From assembly GCF_003123725.1 (NCBI RefSeq), contig NZ_QETA01000002.1, positions 372,001-436,000 of the forward strand: DNA of 64,000 bases. Direction: 5' to 3'. This document shows positions 55,798 through 64,000 of this stretch, piece by piece (the first letter of the stretch is position 1; each line of letters opens with the position of its first letter). The notes under the pieces were generated by a model, which made no database searches, was not told the DNA's origin, and saw only the letters and a list, made by a program, of their open reading frames with translations. The DNA is from Corticimicrobacter populi (GTDB taxonomy: Bacteria > Pseudomonadota > Gammaproteobacteria > Burkholderiales > Burkholderiaceae_B). The position numbers and the translations under genes were made by a program.

Positions 55798-56599
55798 AGC
55801 TGCGTTGTCCTTTGAAAACATTACCTGCACGTTTGTCTCCCGGGAAGATCGCAGCCAGCGCTATACGGCGATGGCCGACACGACTCTGACCGTGGGTGCA
55901 GGCGAGTTCGTCTCCGTGGTCGGCCCGACCGGTTGCGGAAAATCCACGCTGCTCAACGTGGCCGCAGGTCTGCTGCGTCCTACCTCGGGTAGCGTGCGTG
56001 TGTTCGGCCAGCCGCTTGATGGCATCAATCGGCGTGCCGGCTACATGTTCCAGGGCGAGGCGTTGTTGCCGTGGCGCAGTGCGCTGTCCAACGTTATGGC
56101 CGGGCTGGAGTTTGCCGGTGTGGCGCAGGACGAGGCGGAATCACGCGCCCAGGACTGGCTGCGCCGCGTCGGCCTGGGCAATTTCGGCGAACGCTATCCG
56201 CACCAGATGTCGGGCGGCATGCGCAAGCGAGCCATGCTGGCACAGATGCTGATCCGCGACCCGGACATCATCCTGATGGACGAGCCGTTTTCGGCATTGG
56301 ATATCCAGACGCGCCAACTGATGGAAAACGAGGTGCTGGATATCTGGATGGCCAAGCGCCGGGCGGTGCTGTTCATTACGCATGATCTCGACGAGGCGAT
56401 TGCCATGAGCGATCGAGTCATCGTGCTGTCGGCAGGACCGGGCACCCATCCCATTGGTGAATTCGCCATCGACCTGCCCAGGCCGCGTGACGTGGCCGAG
56501 GTGCGCATGGATCCGCGTTTCGTGGAACTGCATGGTGCCATCTGGGATGTGCTGCGCGAAGAAGTGCTCAAGGGCTATGCCCGTCAGAAACAGGGGTAA
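55790..56599 (+). CDS. NitT/TauT-type ABC transporter ATPase
   Basis: 269 residues. Walker A GPTGCGKSTLLN, Q-loop YMFQGEALLPWRSAL, signature MSGGMRKRAMLAQ, Walker B IILMDEPFSALD, and the His switch FITHDLDEA. The MSGGMRKR signature is typical of the NitT/SsuB group. ATG overlaps the end of the binding-protein gene. Confidence 0.94.
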   Translation: MSEAALSFENITCTFVSREDRSQRYTAMADTTLTVGAGEFVSVVGPTGCGKSTLLNVAAGLLRPTSGSVRVFGQPLDGINRRAGYMFQGEALLPWRSALSNVMAGLEFAGVAQDEAESRAQDWLRRVGLGNFGERYPHQMSGGMRKRAMLAQMLIRDPDIILMDEPFSALDIQTRQLMENEVLDIWMAKRRAVLFITHDLDEAIAMSDRVIVLSAGPGTHPIGEFAIDLPRPRDVAEVRMDPRFVELHGAIWDVLREEVLKGYARQKQG

Positions 56600-56605
56600 T
56601 CAAGC

Positions 56606-57400
56606 ATGTGGAATCTGATCAAACCCCGCGCAGCAACGATGCGCTTCTGGCAGGTATTGCTCCTGGTCATCATCCTGGGGACATGGCATTTCTTTTCGCA
56701 GGATCCGGGTGTTGCCTTCTTCTTCGGGCAACCGCTGATGGTGGCTGAAAAGATCTGGGCCTGGTTCGTCACTGATGCCGACATCTATCATCACCTGTAC
56801 ATCACCCTGACCGAAACCGTGCTGGCCTTTGGCATCGGTACGGCGGGTGGCCTGGCTTGCGGGCTGTGGCTGGGGCTGTCGCCGCTGGCCAGTGCCATTC
56901 TGGATCCATATATCAAGGCCATGAATTCGATGCCGCGCGTGATCCTGGCACCGATCTTCGGCATGTGGTTCGGTCTGGGTATCTGGTCCAAGGTAGCACT
57001 GGCCGTCACGCTGGTGTTCTTCATCGTGTTCTTCAATGTCTATCAGGGCGTGCGCGAAGTCAGCCCCATCCTGCTGGACAATGCCCGGATGCTGGGAGCG
57101 GATCGCCGCAAGCTGCTGCGCCATGTCTACCTGCCGTCGGCCACGAGCTGGGTATTCTCCAGCCTGCACACATCGGTGGGCCTGGCATTCGTGGGGGCCG
57201 TGGTGGGCGAATACCTGGGTTCGGCAGCCGGCGTTGGCTACCTGATCCTGCAGGCTGAAGGCACCTTCGAGGTCAATACCGTGTTCGCAGGGATTGTCGT
57301 ACTGACGGCTTGCGCGCTGGTGCTCGATAGTGCGGTCGGCATCGCCGAGAAGCGTCTGATGCGTTGGCAACCCAAGACCGGCGATATGGAAAAGCTCTGA
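56606..57400 (+). CDS. NitT/TauT-type ABC transporter permease
   Basis: 264 residues, six membrane helices; the EAA loop that couples to the ATPase is seen as NARMLGADRRKLLRHVYLPSA (NARML/G/LP pattern) after the helix IFGMWFGLGIWSKVALAVT. Last gene of the three-gene operon, 6 bp after the ATPase. Confidence 0.92.
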   Translation: MWNLIKPRAATMRFWQVLLLVIILGTWHFFSQDPGVAFFFGQPLMVAEKIWAWFVTDADIYHHLYITLTETVLAFGIGTAGGLACGLWLGLSPLASAILDPYIKAMNSMPRVILAPIFGMWFGLGIWSKVALAVTLVFFIVFFNVYQGVREVSPILLDNARMLGADRRKLLRHVYLPSATSWVFSSLHTSVGLAFVGAVVGEYLGSAAGVGYLILQAEGTFEVNTVFAGIVVLTACALVLDSAVGIAEKRLMRWQPKTGDMEKL

Positions 57401-57425
57401 TGCCATCCCATGCCCGCCGACACCA

Positions 57426-58238
57426 TCAGGCGGTGGGCATGGCCGATGTATCGGCATCGCGTCTGGCATAGACGATCAATCGGAGATGGCGATCGCCATC
57501 CAGTGTCAGCGAGGTGTGGTCGAAGATCACGCGTTGGCCATCTACCATCAGTTCCCGCTGTCCGCTGCAGGGGGCATGCGCTTCGTGCGCTTGCCAGTGC
57601 TGCCGGAAATCAGGTGAAATTTTTTGCAGTTCCGACACCAGTCCGTCCAGGTCGGCCTCCGGGGCAGCCTGGGCATGGTCGCGCCGGAAGCTGGACAGGA
57701 TGCGCGGCGCCTCGCTGTCCCAGTCTACATGCAGGGCGCGCAGCGCTGGATCGGTGAACAGCATGCTCAACAGGTTGCGCCGATCGGGCAGCTGTCCGGA
57801 AAAACCAAACAGATCCTCAGCCGGCCGGTTGCTGGCCAGCACGTCCCAGCGCAGGTTCAGGATAAAGGCGGGGTGTGGGGCCAGGTCATGCATCAGGCGC
57901 AGCACCAGGGGCGGGACAGTGCACCAGGTCTTGCCGGGCTCGGCAGGCGGGCGTGCATGGGCCAGCAAATAGAGATGACGCCGTTCGGCGGCGTCCAGTT
58001 TCAGGACGCGACAGAGATTGTCGAGGAATGTGGCGGAGACCCCGATATCCCGACCCTGTTCCAACCACGTATACCAGGTCAGGCCGACACCCGCCAGCGC
58101 GGCGACTTCTTCACGCCGCAAGCCCGGCGTGCGCCGCCGCCCGCCGATAGGCAGGCCGACCTGTGCGGGTGTGATGCGCTGGCGTCGTGTGCGCAGGAAA
58201 TCGGCCAGGGCCGTGCGATGGCGGTGGAGTCTATCCAT
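57426..58238 (-). CDS. XRE-family regulator with MmyB-type ligand-binding domain
   Basis: 270 residues. N-terminal helix-turn-helix with the family hallmark GRRRTPGLRREEVAALAG and WYTWLEQGRDI; C-terminal MmyB_LBD (LLRLMHDLAPHPAFILNLRW-like, NRPAEDLFGFSG, MLFTDPALRALHVDWD) known to bind fatty-acid-like ligands in relatives. Divergent from the MFS gene, 86 bp away, which it probably regulates. ATG at 58238 chosen by family start (MDRLHRHR). Confidence 0.9.
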   Translation of the reverse strand: MDRLHRHRTALADFLRTRRQRITPAQVGLPIGGRRRTPGLRREEVAALAGVGLTWYTWLEQGRDIGVSATFLDNLCRVLKLDAAERRHLYLLAHARPPAEPGKTWCTVPPLVLRLMHDLAPHPAFILNLRWDVLASNRPAEDLFGFSGQLPDRRNLLSMLFTDPALRALHVDWDSEAPRILSSFRRDHAQAAPEADLDGLVSELQKISPDFRQHWQAHEAHAPCSGQRELMVDGQRVIFDHTSLTLDGDRHLRLIVYARRDADTSAMPTA

Positions 58239-58283
58239 GGGCAAGGCACTTTTTGTAATAGCATAATTGGCTAAATTGTAATC

Positions 58284-58322
58284 CTTTATGGATCTCTGCA
58301 GAATGATGCTTTCTTTATGGAT
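58284..58322. repeat. Direct repeat in the XRE/MFS intergenic region
   Basis: CTTTATGGAT occurs at 58284-58293 and 58313-58322, 29 bp apart (nearly three helical turns), in the A+T-rich gap between the divergent regulator and transporter genes. Candidate operator half-sites. Confidence 0.5.
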
Positions 58323-58324
58323 GG

Positions 58325-59533
58325 ATGCATCAAATGCACACAGATGTTGAAAATGCGGCCCGGGGATCGACAAAGTCGTTTGCCGTGGTGGGTCTGATTG
58401 CGCTGGGCGCGTTTGCACTGGGTATGGCGTCCTATGTCACTGCGGGGCTGATTCCGTTGATCGAAGGGGCATTTTCAGTGCCGGTGTCCGTGGCGGCGCA
58501 ACTGGTGACGGTCTTTACGCTGGCCTATGGACTGGGGTCGCCATTGTGCGTGGCGGTGTTGCCTGCACGGCGGCGACGTGCCGGCCTGCTTTGGGCGCTG
58601 GGCCTGTTCGTGGCGGCCAATGTGGCCAGTGCGTGTGCCGGTTCGTTTGCATGGCTGCTGTTCTGGCGATCGTTGGCGGGTGTCGGCGCGGGGGTGTATC
58701 TGGCGCTGGGGATCGCCGCCAGCACGGCTATTGTGGCACCTGGGCAGCGAGGCCGGGCCATTGCCTTGATGATGGGCGGTATGGCAGGCGGTACGGTGTT
58801 GGGCGTCCCGCTGGGGCTGATGCTTGCGCAGTGGTTCGGCTGGACGGCTGCACTGTGGCTGGTGGCTGTGCTGGGGGGGCTGTCCTGGCTGGGCCTGTGG
58901 ATGCGGTTGCCGGAATTGCCGCAAGACGGTCCGGCTGTGCGCTGGCATGATCGGCTGTGCCTGCTGCGCGACAGCCGTGTCCTGGGTACGTTGCTGGTAT
59001 CGCTGTTGGCCGCTGTCGCCAGCCTGGGGCTGTATACCTATCTGGCTGCACTGTTGCTGGCGGTGTCGCCTGGCGGCCTGGTCGACGCGACACCCTGGCT
59101 CTGGGCGTGGGGGGCAGGCGGCCTGCTGGGCAGTTTTCTGGTCGTGCCGCTGGCCGACCGGGTTGCGCCGGGTAGACTGACTCTGGGCATCATGGTGTGG
59201 CTGGCCGTGGCGCTGGGGGTGACGCCGTTTGCCGCTGCCTGGCAGCCCTGGCTGGCATTGCTGCCCGTCGCTGTCTGGGGCGCGGTGGGATGGGCGTTGC
59301 AGGTGCCGCAGAACAATCTGCTGGTCAATGAGCGCGAGCGACAGGGGGATGGCGATCTGGCCGTTGCCCTGAATGAGTCGGCGCTCTACCTTGGGAGTGC
59401 CCTGGGTGCGGCGGGCGGTGGCATTCTGCTGGCCGCGGGTGCTTCGTATGATGCCCTGGGGGTGACAGCGGGTGCCGTGGCAGCAGTGGGCGCGGCGCTG
59501 CAGGTATTCAATCTGCGTTGCGCCCGCCGCTGA
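58325..59533 (+). CDS. MFS transporter, sugar efflux/AraJ-like
   Basis: 402 residues, twelve predicted membrane helices. Early motifs ALGAFALGMASYVTAGLIPL and LAYGLGSPLCVAVLP are those of the DHA1 (AraJ/NepI/YdhP) group. No obvious soluble domain. ATG 58325, or 58334 as an alternative. Divergent from an XRE regulator; together they look like a ligand-induced export module. Substrate unknown. Confidence 0.86.
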   Translation: MHQMHTDVENAARGSTKSFAVVGLIALGAFALGMASYVTAGLIPLIEGAFSVPVSVAAQLVTVFTLAYGLGSPLCVAVLPARRRRAGLLWALGLFVAANVASACAGSFAWLLFWRSLAGVGAGVYLALGIAASTAIVAPGQRGRAIALMMGGMAGGTVLGVPLGLMLAQWFGWTAALWLVAVLGGLSWLGLWMRLPELPQDGPAVRWHDRLCLLRDSRVLGTLLVSLLAAVASLGLYTYLAALLLAVSPGGLVDATPWLWAWGAGGLLGSFLVVPLADRVAPGRLTLGIMVWLAVALGVTPFAAAWQPWLALLPVAVWGAVGWALQVPQNNLLVNERERQGDGDLAVALNESALYLGSALGAAGGGILLAAGASYDALGVTAGAVAAVGAALQVFNLRCARR

Positions 59534-59548
59534 GTGGTCGGGTGGCGG

Positions 59549-60499
59549 TCAGGCCCTGTCCTGCAGCAGTGTGTCGAGCTTGCGGGCATCGGCCACGAAG
59601 GCCCGGATGCCTTCGGCCAGCTTCTCGGTGGCCATGGCATCCTCGTTGAGTTGCGAGCGAAAGCTGATTTCATCCACACCCACGCGGGCCTGGACCGGAT
59701 AGGCACCACCGGCTCGCAGTCGCGGCTCGACATTGCCTGTCACGCTGGCGAGCTGGGTCAACAGGTCGGGGCTGATGGTGAGCAGGTCGCAACCCGCCAG
59801 CGCCAGGATTTGTCCGGCATTGCGAAAACTGGCACCCATGACTTCGGTAGTGAAGCCGTGCTGCTTGTAGTACTGGTAAATACGGGTCACGGACTGTACA
59901 CCGGGATCCTGTGGGCCACCATGGGTCTGTTCGTCCCACTGGCTGCCGGCTGCCTTCTTGTGCCAATCGTAGATGCGGCCCACGAACGGCGAGATCAGTT
60001 GGGCTCCCACGTCCGCGCAGGCAGCGGCCTGCCCCAGCGAGAAAATCAGCGTCATGTTGCAACGAATGCCCTCGGCTTCCAGGATGCGTGCGGCCTGGAT
60101 GCCTTCCCAGGTGGCAGCGATCTTGATCAGCACACGTTCACGCTCAATTCCGACGGCATGGTACAGGGCAATCAGACGGCGCGCGCGTTCGACTGTGGCG
60201 CGCGTATCGAATGACAGTCGGGCGTCCACTTCGGTAGAGACGCGGCCAGGCACGATATCGAGGATGGCGCGGCCGAACTTGACCAGCAACCGGTCGGTGC
60301 GCGCTTCCAGCGACAGGTTGCCATGGTCGTGCAGGACCTGTTCAAGCAGAGGGCGATAGGCATCCTGCTGTACGGCCTTGAGGATGAGTGAGGGATTTGT
60401 GGTGGCGTCGGTCGGCTTGAGCGCCCGCATGGATTCGAAGTCGCCGGTGTCGGCAACAACGGTGGTGGAACGGCGCAGGGAGTCGAGCAGGGTGGTCAT
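59549..60499 (-). CDS. tal: Transaldolase
   Basis: 316 residues, class I aldolase of the pentose phosphate pathway. Start [32 protein letters not shown] substrate loop; Schiff-base Lys in [19 protein letters not shown]; then [15 protein letters not shown] and [16 protein letters not shown] at 60499 preferred over a longer frame. Ends 15 bp from the convergent MFS gene. Confidence 0.96.
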   Translation of the reverse strand: MTTLLDSLRRSTTVVADTGDFESMRALKPTDATTNPSLILKAVQQDAYRPLLEQVLHDHGNLSLEARTDRLLVKFGRAILDIVPGRVSTEVDARLSFDTRATVERARRLIALYHAVGIERERVLIKIAATWEGIQAARILEAEGIRCNMTLIFSLGQAAACADVGAQLISPFVGRIYDWHKKAAGSQWDEQTHGGPQDPGVQSVTRIYQYYKQHGFTTEVMGASFRNAGQILALAGCDLLTISPDLLTQLASVTGNVEPRLRAGGAYPVQARVGVDEISFRSQLNEDAMATEKLAEGIRAFVADARKLDTLLQDRA

Positions 60500-60751
60500 G
60501 TTGCTGGTGTCCGTCAGGTCAATGTGGATGCCGAAGCGGCGGTGGCCCGCCATCCGAAGATGATACACGGGCTCGGCTGCAGGTGGATGCCCTCCTGTTG
60601 GCGCTGTCGTGGATCGCGGGTTTTACGGGTCCGTCATCAGGCATTGGGTAATTGGGCACGTGGTACTATGGTCGGCTATCGATTTAGGGTTGGCGATTGA
60701 TGGCGTTCAAGTGCGCCGTGTCGACCGGGATCACTGGCGAGAAGGATGCCT

Positions 60752-62014
60752 ATGTCCATGCCTGACGATTTTTCCGGCCTGTGGCAGGCTGCGGTCCTGC
60801 AATCCTTCAATGCAGTCGTCATCACGGATGCCAGCCTGGATGATGGCGGCCCCTACATTGTCTTTTGCAATCCGGCCTTTTGCTCCATGAGCGGCTACTT
60901 GGCCGATGAGCTGGTTGGACTGTCGCCGCGCGTGCTGCAGGGCCAGGACACGGATCCCGACGTGATTGCACGGCTGCGTGATTGTCTGCTGTCCGGCACC
61001 TTCTTTCATGGTGATGCGGTCAACTATCGAAAGGACGGCACGCCCTATCATGTCGAGTGGAATATTTCGCCAGTGCGCAACGAGGCGGGCGAAATCACGC
61101 ACTACGTGTCGGTGCAGCGGGATATCACTGCCAGCATGGCCCTGCAGCAGTCGCGCGACATGCTGGTGGCGGCCATCCATGCTACGCCCGATGCTGTTGT
61201 GATCACCGACGCCCAGACGCGTATTCTGTTTGTGAATCATGCCTTCGAGCGAATGTCCGGTTATTTGCTGGATGAGGTCCAGGGCAGGGTGCCGGCCATT
61301 CTGTACCCGGAAGGTGAAGGCTTGCTGCAGCCGGCTGACCTGGCTCGGCATATGCAGGCTGGCGAGGTCATTCGCCGCACAGTTGTACATTGCCGAAAAG
61401 GGGGCGAGCGTTATTTTGCAGACCAGAGTGTGGCAGCCCTGACCGACGACCAGGGCGAGATTGCCTATTACGTCAGTGTCAGCCGGGATGTGAGCGATCG
61501 CATCGAAACCGAAAACAAGCTGAGGGAATGGGCACATCACGATGCCCTCACTGGTCTGTTCAATCGCCGCTATGGCGAGCGGTTGCTGGGTGCCCAGCAG
61601 GGTCGTGCGCAGGCGGGCGATGGGCCTTGCAGCGTGATCCTGTGCGATATTGACCATTTCAAGCAGATCAATGACAACCATGGGCATCATTGCGGTGACG
61701 AGATTCTGCGGCAGGTAACGGCCAGGCTGGCGGCAGGCATGCGCGGCACGGACAGGATCGTGCGCTGGGGTGGCGACGAGTTGCTGGTGCTCCTGCCGCA
61801 TACGGCACTGGCCGAGGCGACAACGCTGGCTGAGCGTGTTCGTGCCAAGGTCGCTGGCATGACGTTTCCGCCGGTCGGTGCGGTTACGCTGTCTCTGGGC
61901 GTGGCCGAGTGGTGTGCCGGAGAGTCGCGGCGCAACGTGCTCAAGCGTGCCGACGAGGCGCTGTACCAGGCCAAGGAGCGCGGACGCAATCGCGTGGAGT
62001 CCTCAAGAGTATAA
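60752..62014 (+). CDS. PAS-PAS-GGDEF diguanylate cyclase
   Basis: 420 residues, soluble. Two PAS domains (about 5-130 and 135-255; GYLADELVGLSPRVLQG and GYLLDEVQGRVPAILYP) then a GGDEF domain with HHDALTGLFNRRYGE, CDIDHFKQINDNHGH and active site RWGGDELLVLLPH. The last residue is Leu instead of Phe, a tolerated variant, and the inhibitory I-site RGTD lies five residues before it. Should make cyclic di-GMP, with PAS-sensed redox or ligand control. GAAGG precedes the ATG at 60752 (60746 is in frame too). Confidence 0.9.
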   Translation: MSMPDDFSGLWQAAVLQSFNAVVITDASLDDGGPYIVFCNPAFCSMSGYLADELVGLSPRVLQGQDTDPDVIARLRDCLLSGTFFHGDAVNYRKDGTPYHVEWNISPVRNEAGEITHYVSVQRDITASMALQQSRDMLVAAIHATPDAVVITDAQTRILFVNHAFERMSGYLLDEVQGRVPAILYPEGEGLLQPADLARHMQAGEVIRRTVVHCRKGGERYFADQSVAALTDDQGEIAYYVSVSRDVSDRIETENKLREWAHHDALTGLFNRRYGERLLGAQQGRAQAGDGPCSVILCDIDHFKQINDNHGHHCGDEILRQVTARLAAGMRGTDRIVRWGGDELLVLLPHTALAEATTLAERVRAKVAGMTFPPVGAVTLSLGVAEWCAGESRRNVLKRADEALYQAKERGRNRVESSRV

Positions 62015-62139
62015 AAACATTGCCGTTGCAGGAGTGTCGTTTTTGTTGTTGTGAGAAACTGCACAATTGGTTGTACAAACTGGCATATTTACCGTTCTGA
62101 ATGCGCAAATTGCCCATAAATGGCAGCAGATAGGTAGGT

Positions 62140-62145
62140 TATAAT
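62140..62145 (+). promoter_or_regulatory. Candidate -10 element of carAB
   Basis: TATAAT, 36 bp upstream of the carA start, in an A+T-rich leader. No -35 hexamer at 16-18 bp was recognisable; carAB is often controlled by arginine and pyrimidines through activators or repressors. Confidence 0.4.
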
Positions 62146-62180
62146 AGGAAGGTTTAACGTCCAGTTTGCTCGTCCTGTCC

Positions 62181-63344
62181 ATGAATTCCCCGGAGACTTC
62201 CTTGTCGTCCCCCCTGTTCCCTGCCTCTCATCCCGCGATCCTGGCCCTGGCCGATGGCACCGTCTTTCATGGCGTGTCAATCGGTGCCGAAGGCCATTCG
62301 GTTGCCGAACTCGTCTTCAATACGTCCCTGACCGGTTATCAGGAGATCCTCACCGATCCCAGCTACAACGGCCAGATCGTGACCCTGACCTACCCGCATA
62401 TCGGTAATACTGGCGTCAATGAAGAGGATGTAGAAGGCCGACGCGTGTTCGCGGCAGGGCTGGTGGTGCGGGACTGTCCGGCGCTGCTGTCCAATTTTCG
62501 CGCCACCTCCTCGCTGCCCGACTATCTCAAGAAGGAAGGCATTGTTGCCATTTCCGGCGTCGATACCCGCAAGCTGACTCGCATCCTGCGTGACGGTGGT
62601 GCCCAGGGCGCCTGCATCATGACCGGCACGGATGCCGGGGCCGCGTTGGCGCTGGCCCGCAGCTTCCCGGGCATGGCGGGTCAGGATCTGGCTCGCGTGG
62701 TGTCTACCGACCAGGTGCAGCCCTGGACCCAGGGTTCCTGGCAACTTGGCAGCGGCTATACCCAGCCGCAAGGCGATGGCCCGCACGTCGTGGCCTATGA
62801 TTTCGGCGTCAAGTTCAACATCCTGCGCCTGCTGGCCGATCGCGGCTGCCGCCTGACGGTGGTGCCGGCGCAGACGCCTGTCGAAGAGGTCCTCAAGCTC
62901 AATCCTGACGGCATTTTCCTGTCCAACGGTCCTGGGGACCCAGAGCCTTGCGACTATGCCATCGCCGCGACCCGTACTTTCCTGGACAAAAAACTGCCTG
63001 TGTTCGGTATTTGCCTGGGGCACCAGATTCTCGGCCTGGCGATCGGAGCCAAGACGGTCAAGATGAAAACCGGCCACCATGGTGCCAACCATCCGGTACG
63101 CGACATCGACACGGGGCGTGTTTTCATCACCAGCCAGAACCACGGCTTTGCCGTGGATGCGGCCACGTTGCCGGCGCATGCCCGGGTGACTCATGTGTCG
63201 CTGTTCGATGGCACGTTGCAGGGGTTGGAATTGACCGACCGGCCTGCCTTCGGCTTCCAGGGGCACCCCGAGGCCAGCCCCGGCCCGCACGATATCGGCG
63301 TGTTGTTCGACAAATTCATGAGCCTGCTGGCCGACCAGAAATAA
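62181..63344 (+). CDS. carA: Carbamoyl-phosphate synthase small subunit
   Basis: Glutaminase subunit that feeds ammonia to CarB for carbamoyl phosphate, used in arginine and pyrimidine synthesis. 387 residues: N-terminal CPSase domain ([39 protein letters not shown]), C-terminal class I amidotransferase with nucleophile Cys in [15 protein letters not shown] and His-x-Glu in [17 protein letters not shown] 62181 chosen because it follows the leader and the upstream in-frame residues are not family-like. Confidence 0.96.
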   Translation: MNSPETSLSSPLFPASHPAILALADGTVFHGVSIGAEGHSVAELVFNTSLTGYQEILTDPSYNGQIVTLTYPHIGNTGVNEEDVEGRRVFAAGLVVRDCPALLSNFRATSSLPDYLKKEGIVAISGVDTRKLTRILRDGGAQGACIMTGTDAGAALALARSFPGMAGQDLARVVSTDQVQPWTQGSWQLGSGYTQPQGDGPHVVAYDFGVKFNILRLLADRGCRLTVVPAQTPVEEVLKLNPDGIFLSNGPGDPEPCDYAIAATRTFLDKKLPVFGICLGHQILGLAIGAKTVKMKTGHHGANHPVRDIDTGRVFITSQNHGFAVDAATLPAHARVTHVSLFDGTLQGLELTDRPAFGFQGHPEASPGPHDIGVLFDKFMSLLADQK

Positions 63345-63360
63345 TTAGCCGGAAATTTCC

Positions 63361-64000
<640 letters not shown>

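Overview
The window is a 64 kb piece of a GC-rich betaproteobacterial chromosome, most likely from the Alcaligenaceae (Bordetella/Achromobacter relatives). The family call rests on gene order (ribBA-ribH-nusB-thiL-pgpA-pncC-pyrF; 4.5S RNA-dnaX-ybaB-recR), on a RibBA with a degenerate GTP cyclohydrolase half, on a groESL operon with a CIRCE operator, and on protein character. No database was searched, so the genus is left open.

Layout. 1-9.9 kb is core metabolism: the end of ftsY, a CYTH-CHAD protein, glpD, the riboflavin/thiamine/phospholipid cluster, pyrF, and a guanidinium exporter (SugE/Gdx) behind a clearly readable guanidine-II riboswitch. 10.0-15.8 kb holds a frameshifted chemoreceptor and an iron-signalling set: a Fur-box-controlled FecI-type sigma factor, FecR, and a TonB-dependent receptor with an STN signalling domain.

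15.8-30.9 kb is a foreign island inserted between that receptor gene and groEL. I read it as a collapsed Tn4371-type integrative conjugative element. The Tn4371-type tyrosine integrase is at the right end, the DUF2274 gene that normally follows trbI is at the left end, and both junctions carry the 8-bp core ATGAAAAA (TTTTTCAT on the other strand). All conjugation, replication and partition genes are gone. What remains is defence-type cargo: a PD-(D/E)XK nuclease-like gene, a Gabija-like pair (OLD-family ATPase/TOPRIM nuclease plus UvrD-like helicase), a CoiA-like nuclease, an operon of three overlapping genes of which two carry an R-x4-H HEPN motif and the third is HEPN-like, and a HigB/HigA toxin-antitoxin pair with a 25-bp palindromic operator. 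An IS3-family element sits where the trb genes should be and lacks flanking target duplications, which fits an IS-mediated deletion. The three-gene HEPN operon and the nuclease attached to the Gabija-like pair are the best candidates for an undescribed system.

30.9-64 kb returns to the core: groEL/groES, a DUF454 protein, fabI, mltD, gloB, a methyltransferase, rnhA, an RND efflux pair wedged between rnhA and dnaQ, a secreted unknown, tRNA-Val(CAC), a BdlA-like PAS-PAS-MCP sensor, a secreted PIG-L deacetylase with a probable beta-propeller, a dCache chemoreceptor, a GNAT acetyltransferase, 4.5S RNA, dnaX with a 14-copy hexamer repeat, ybaB, recR, a second SMR pump, a NitT/TauT-type ABC transporter, an XRE regulator divergent from an MFS exporter, transaldolase, a PAS-PAS-GGDEF cyclase, and carA plus the start of carB.
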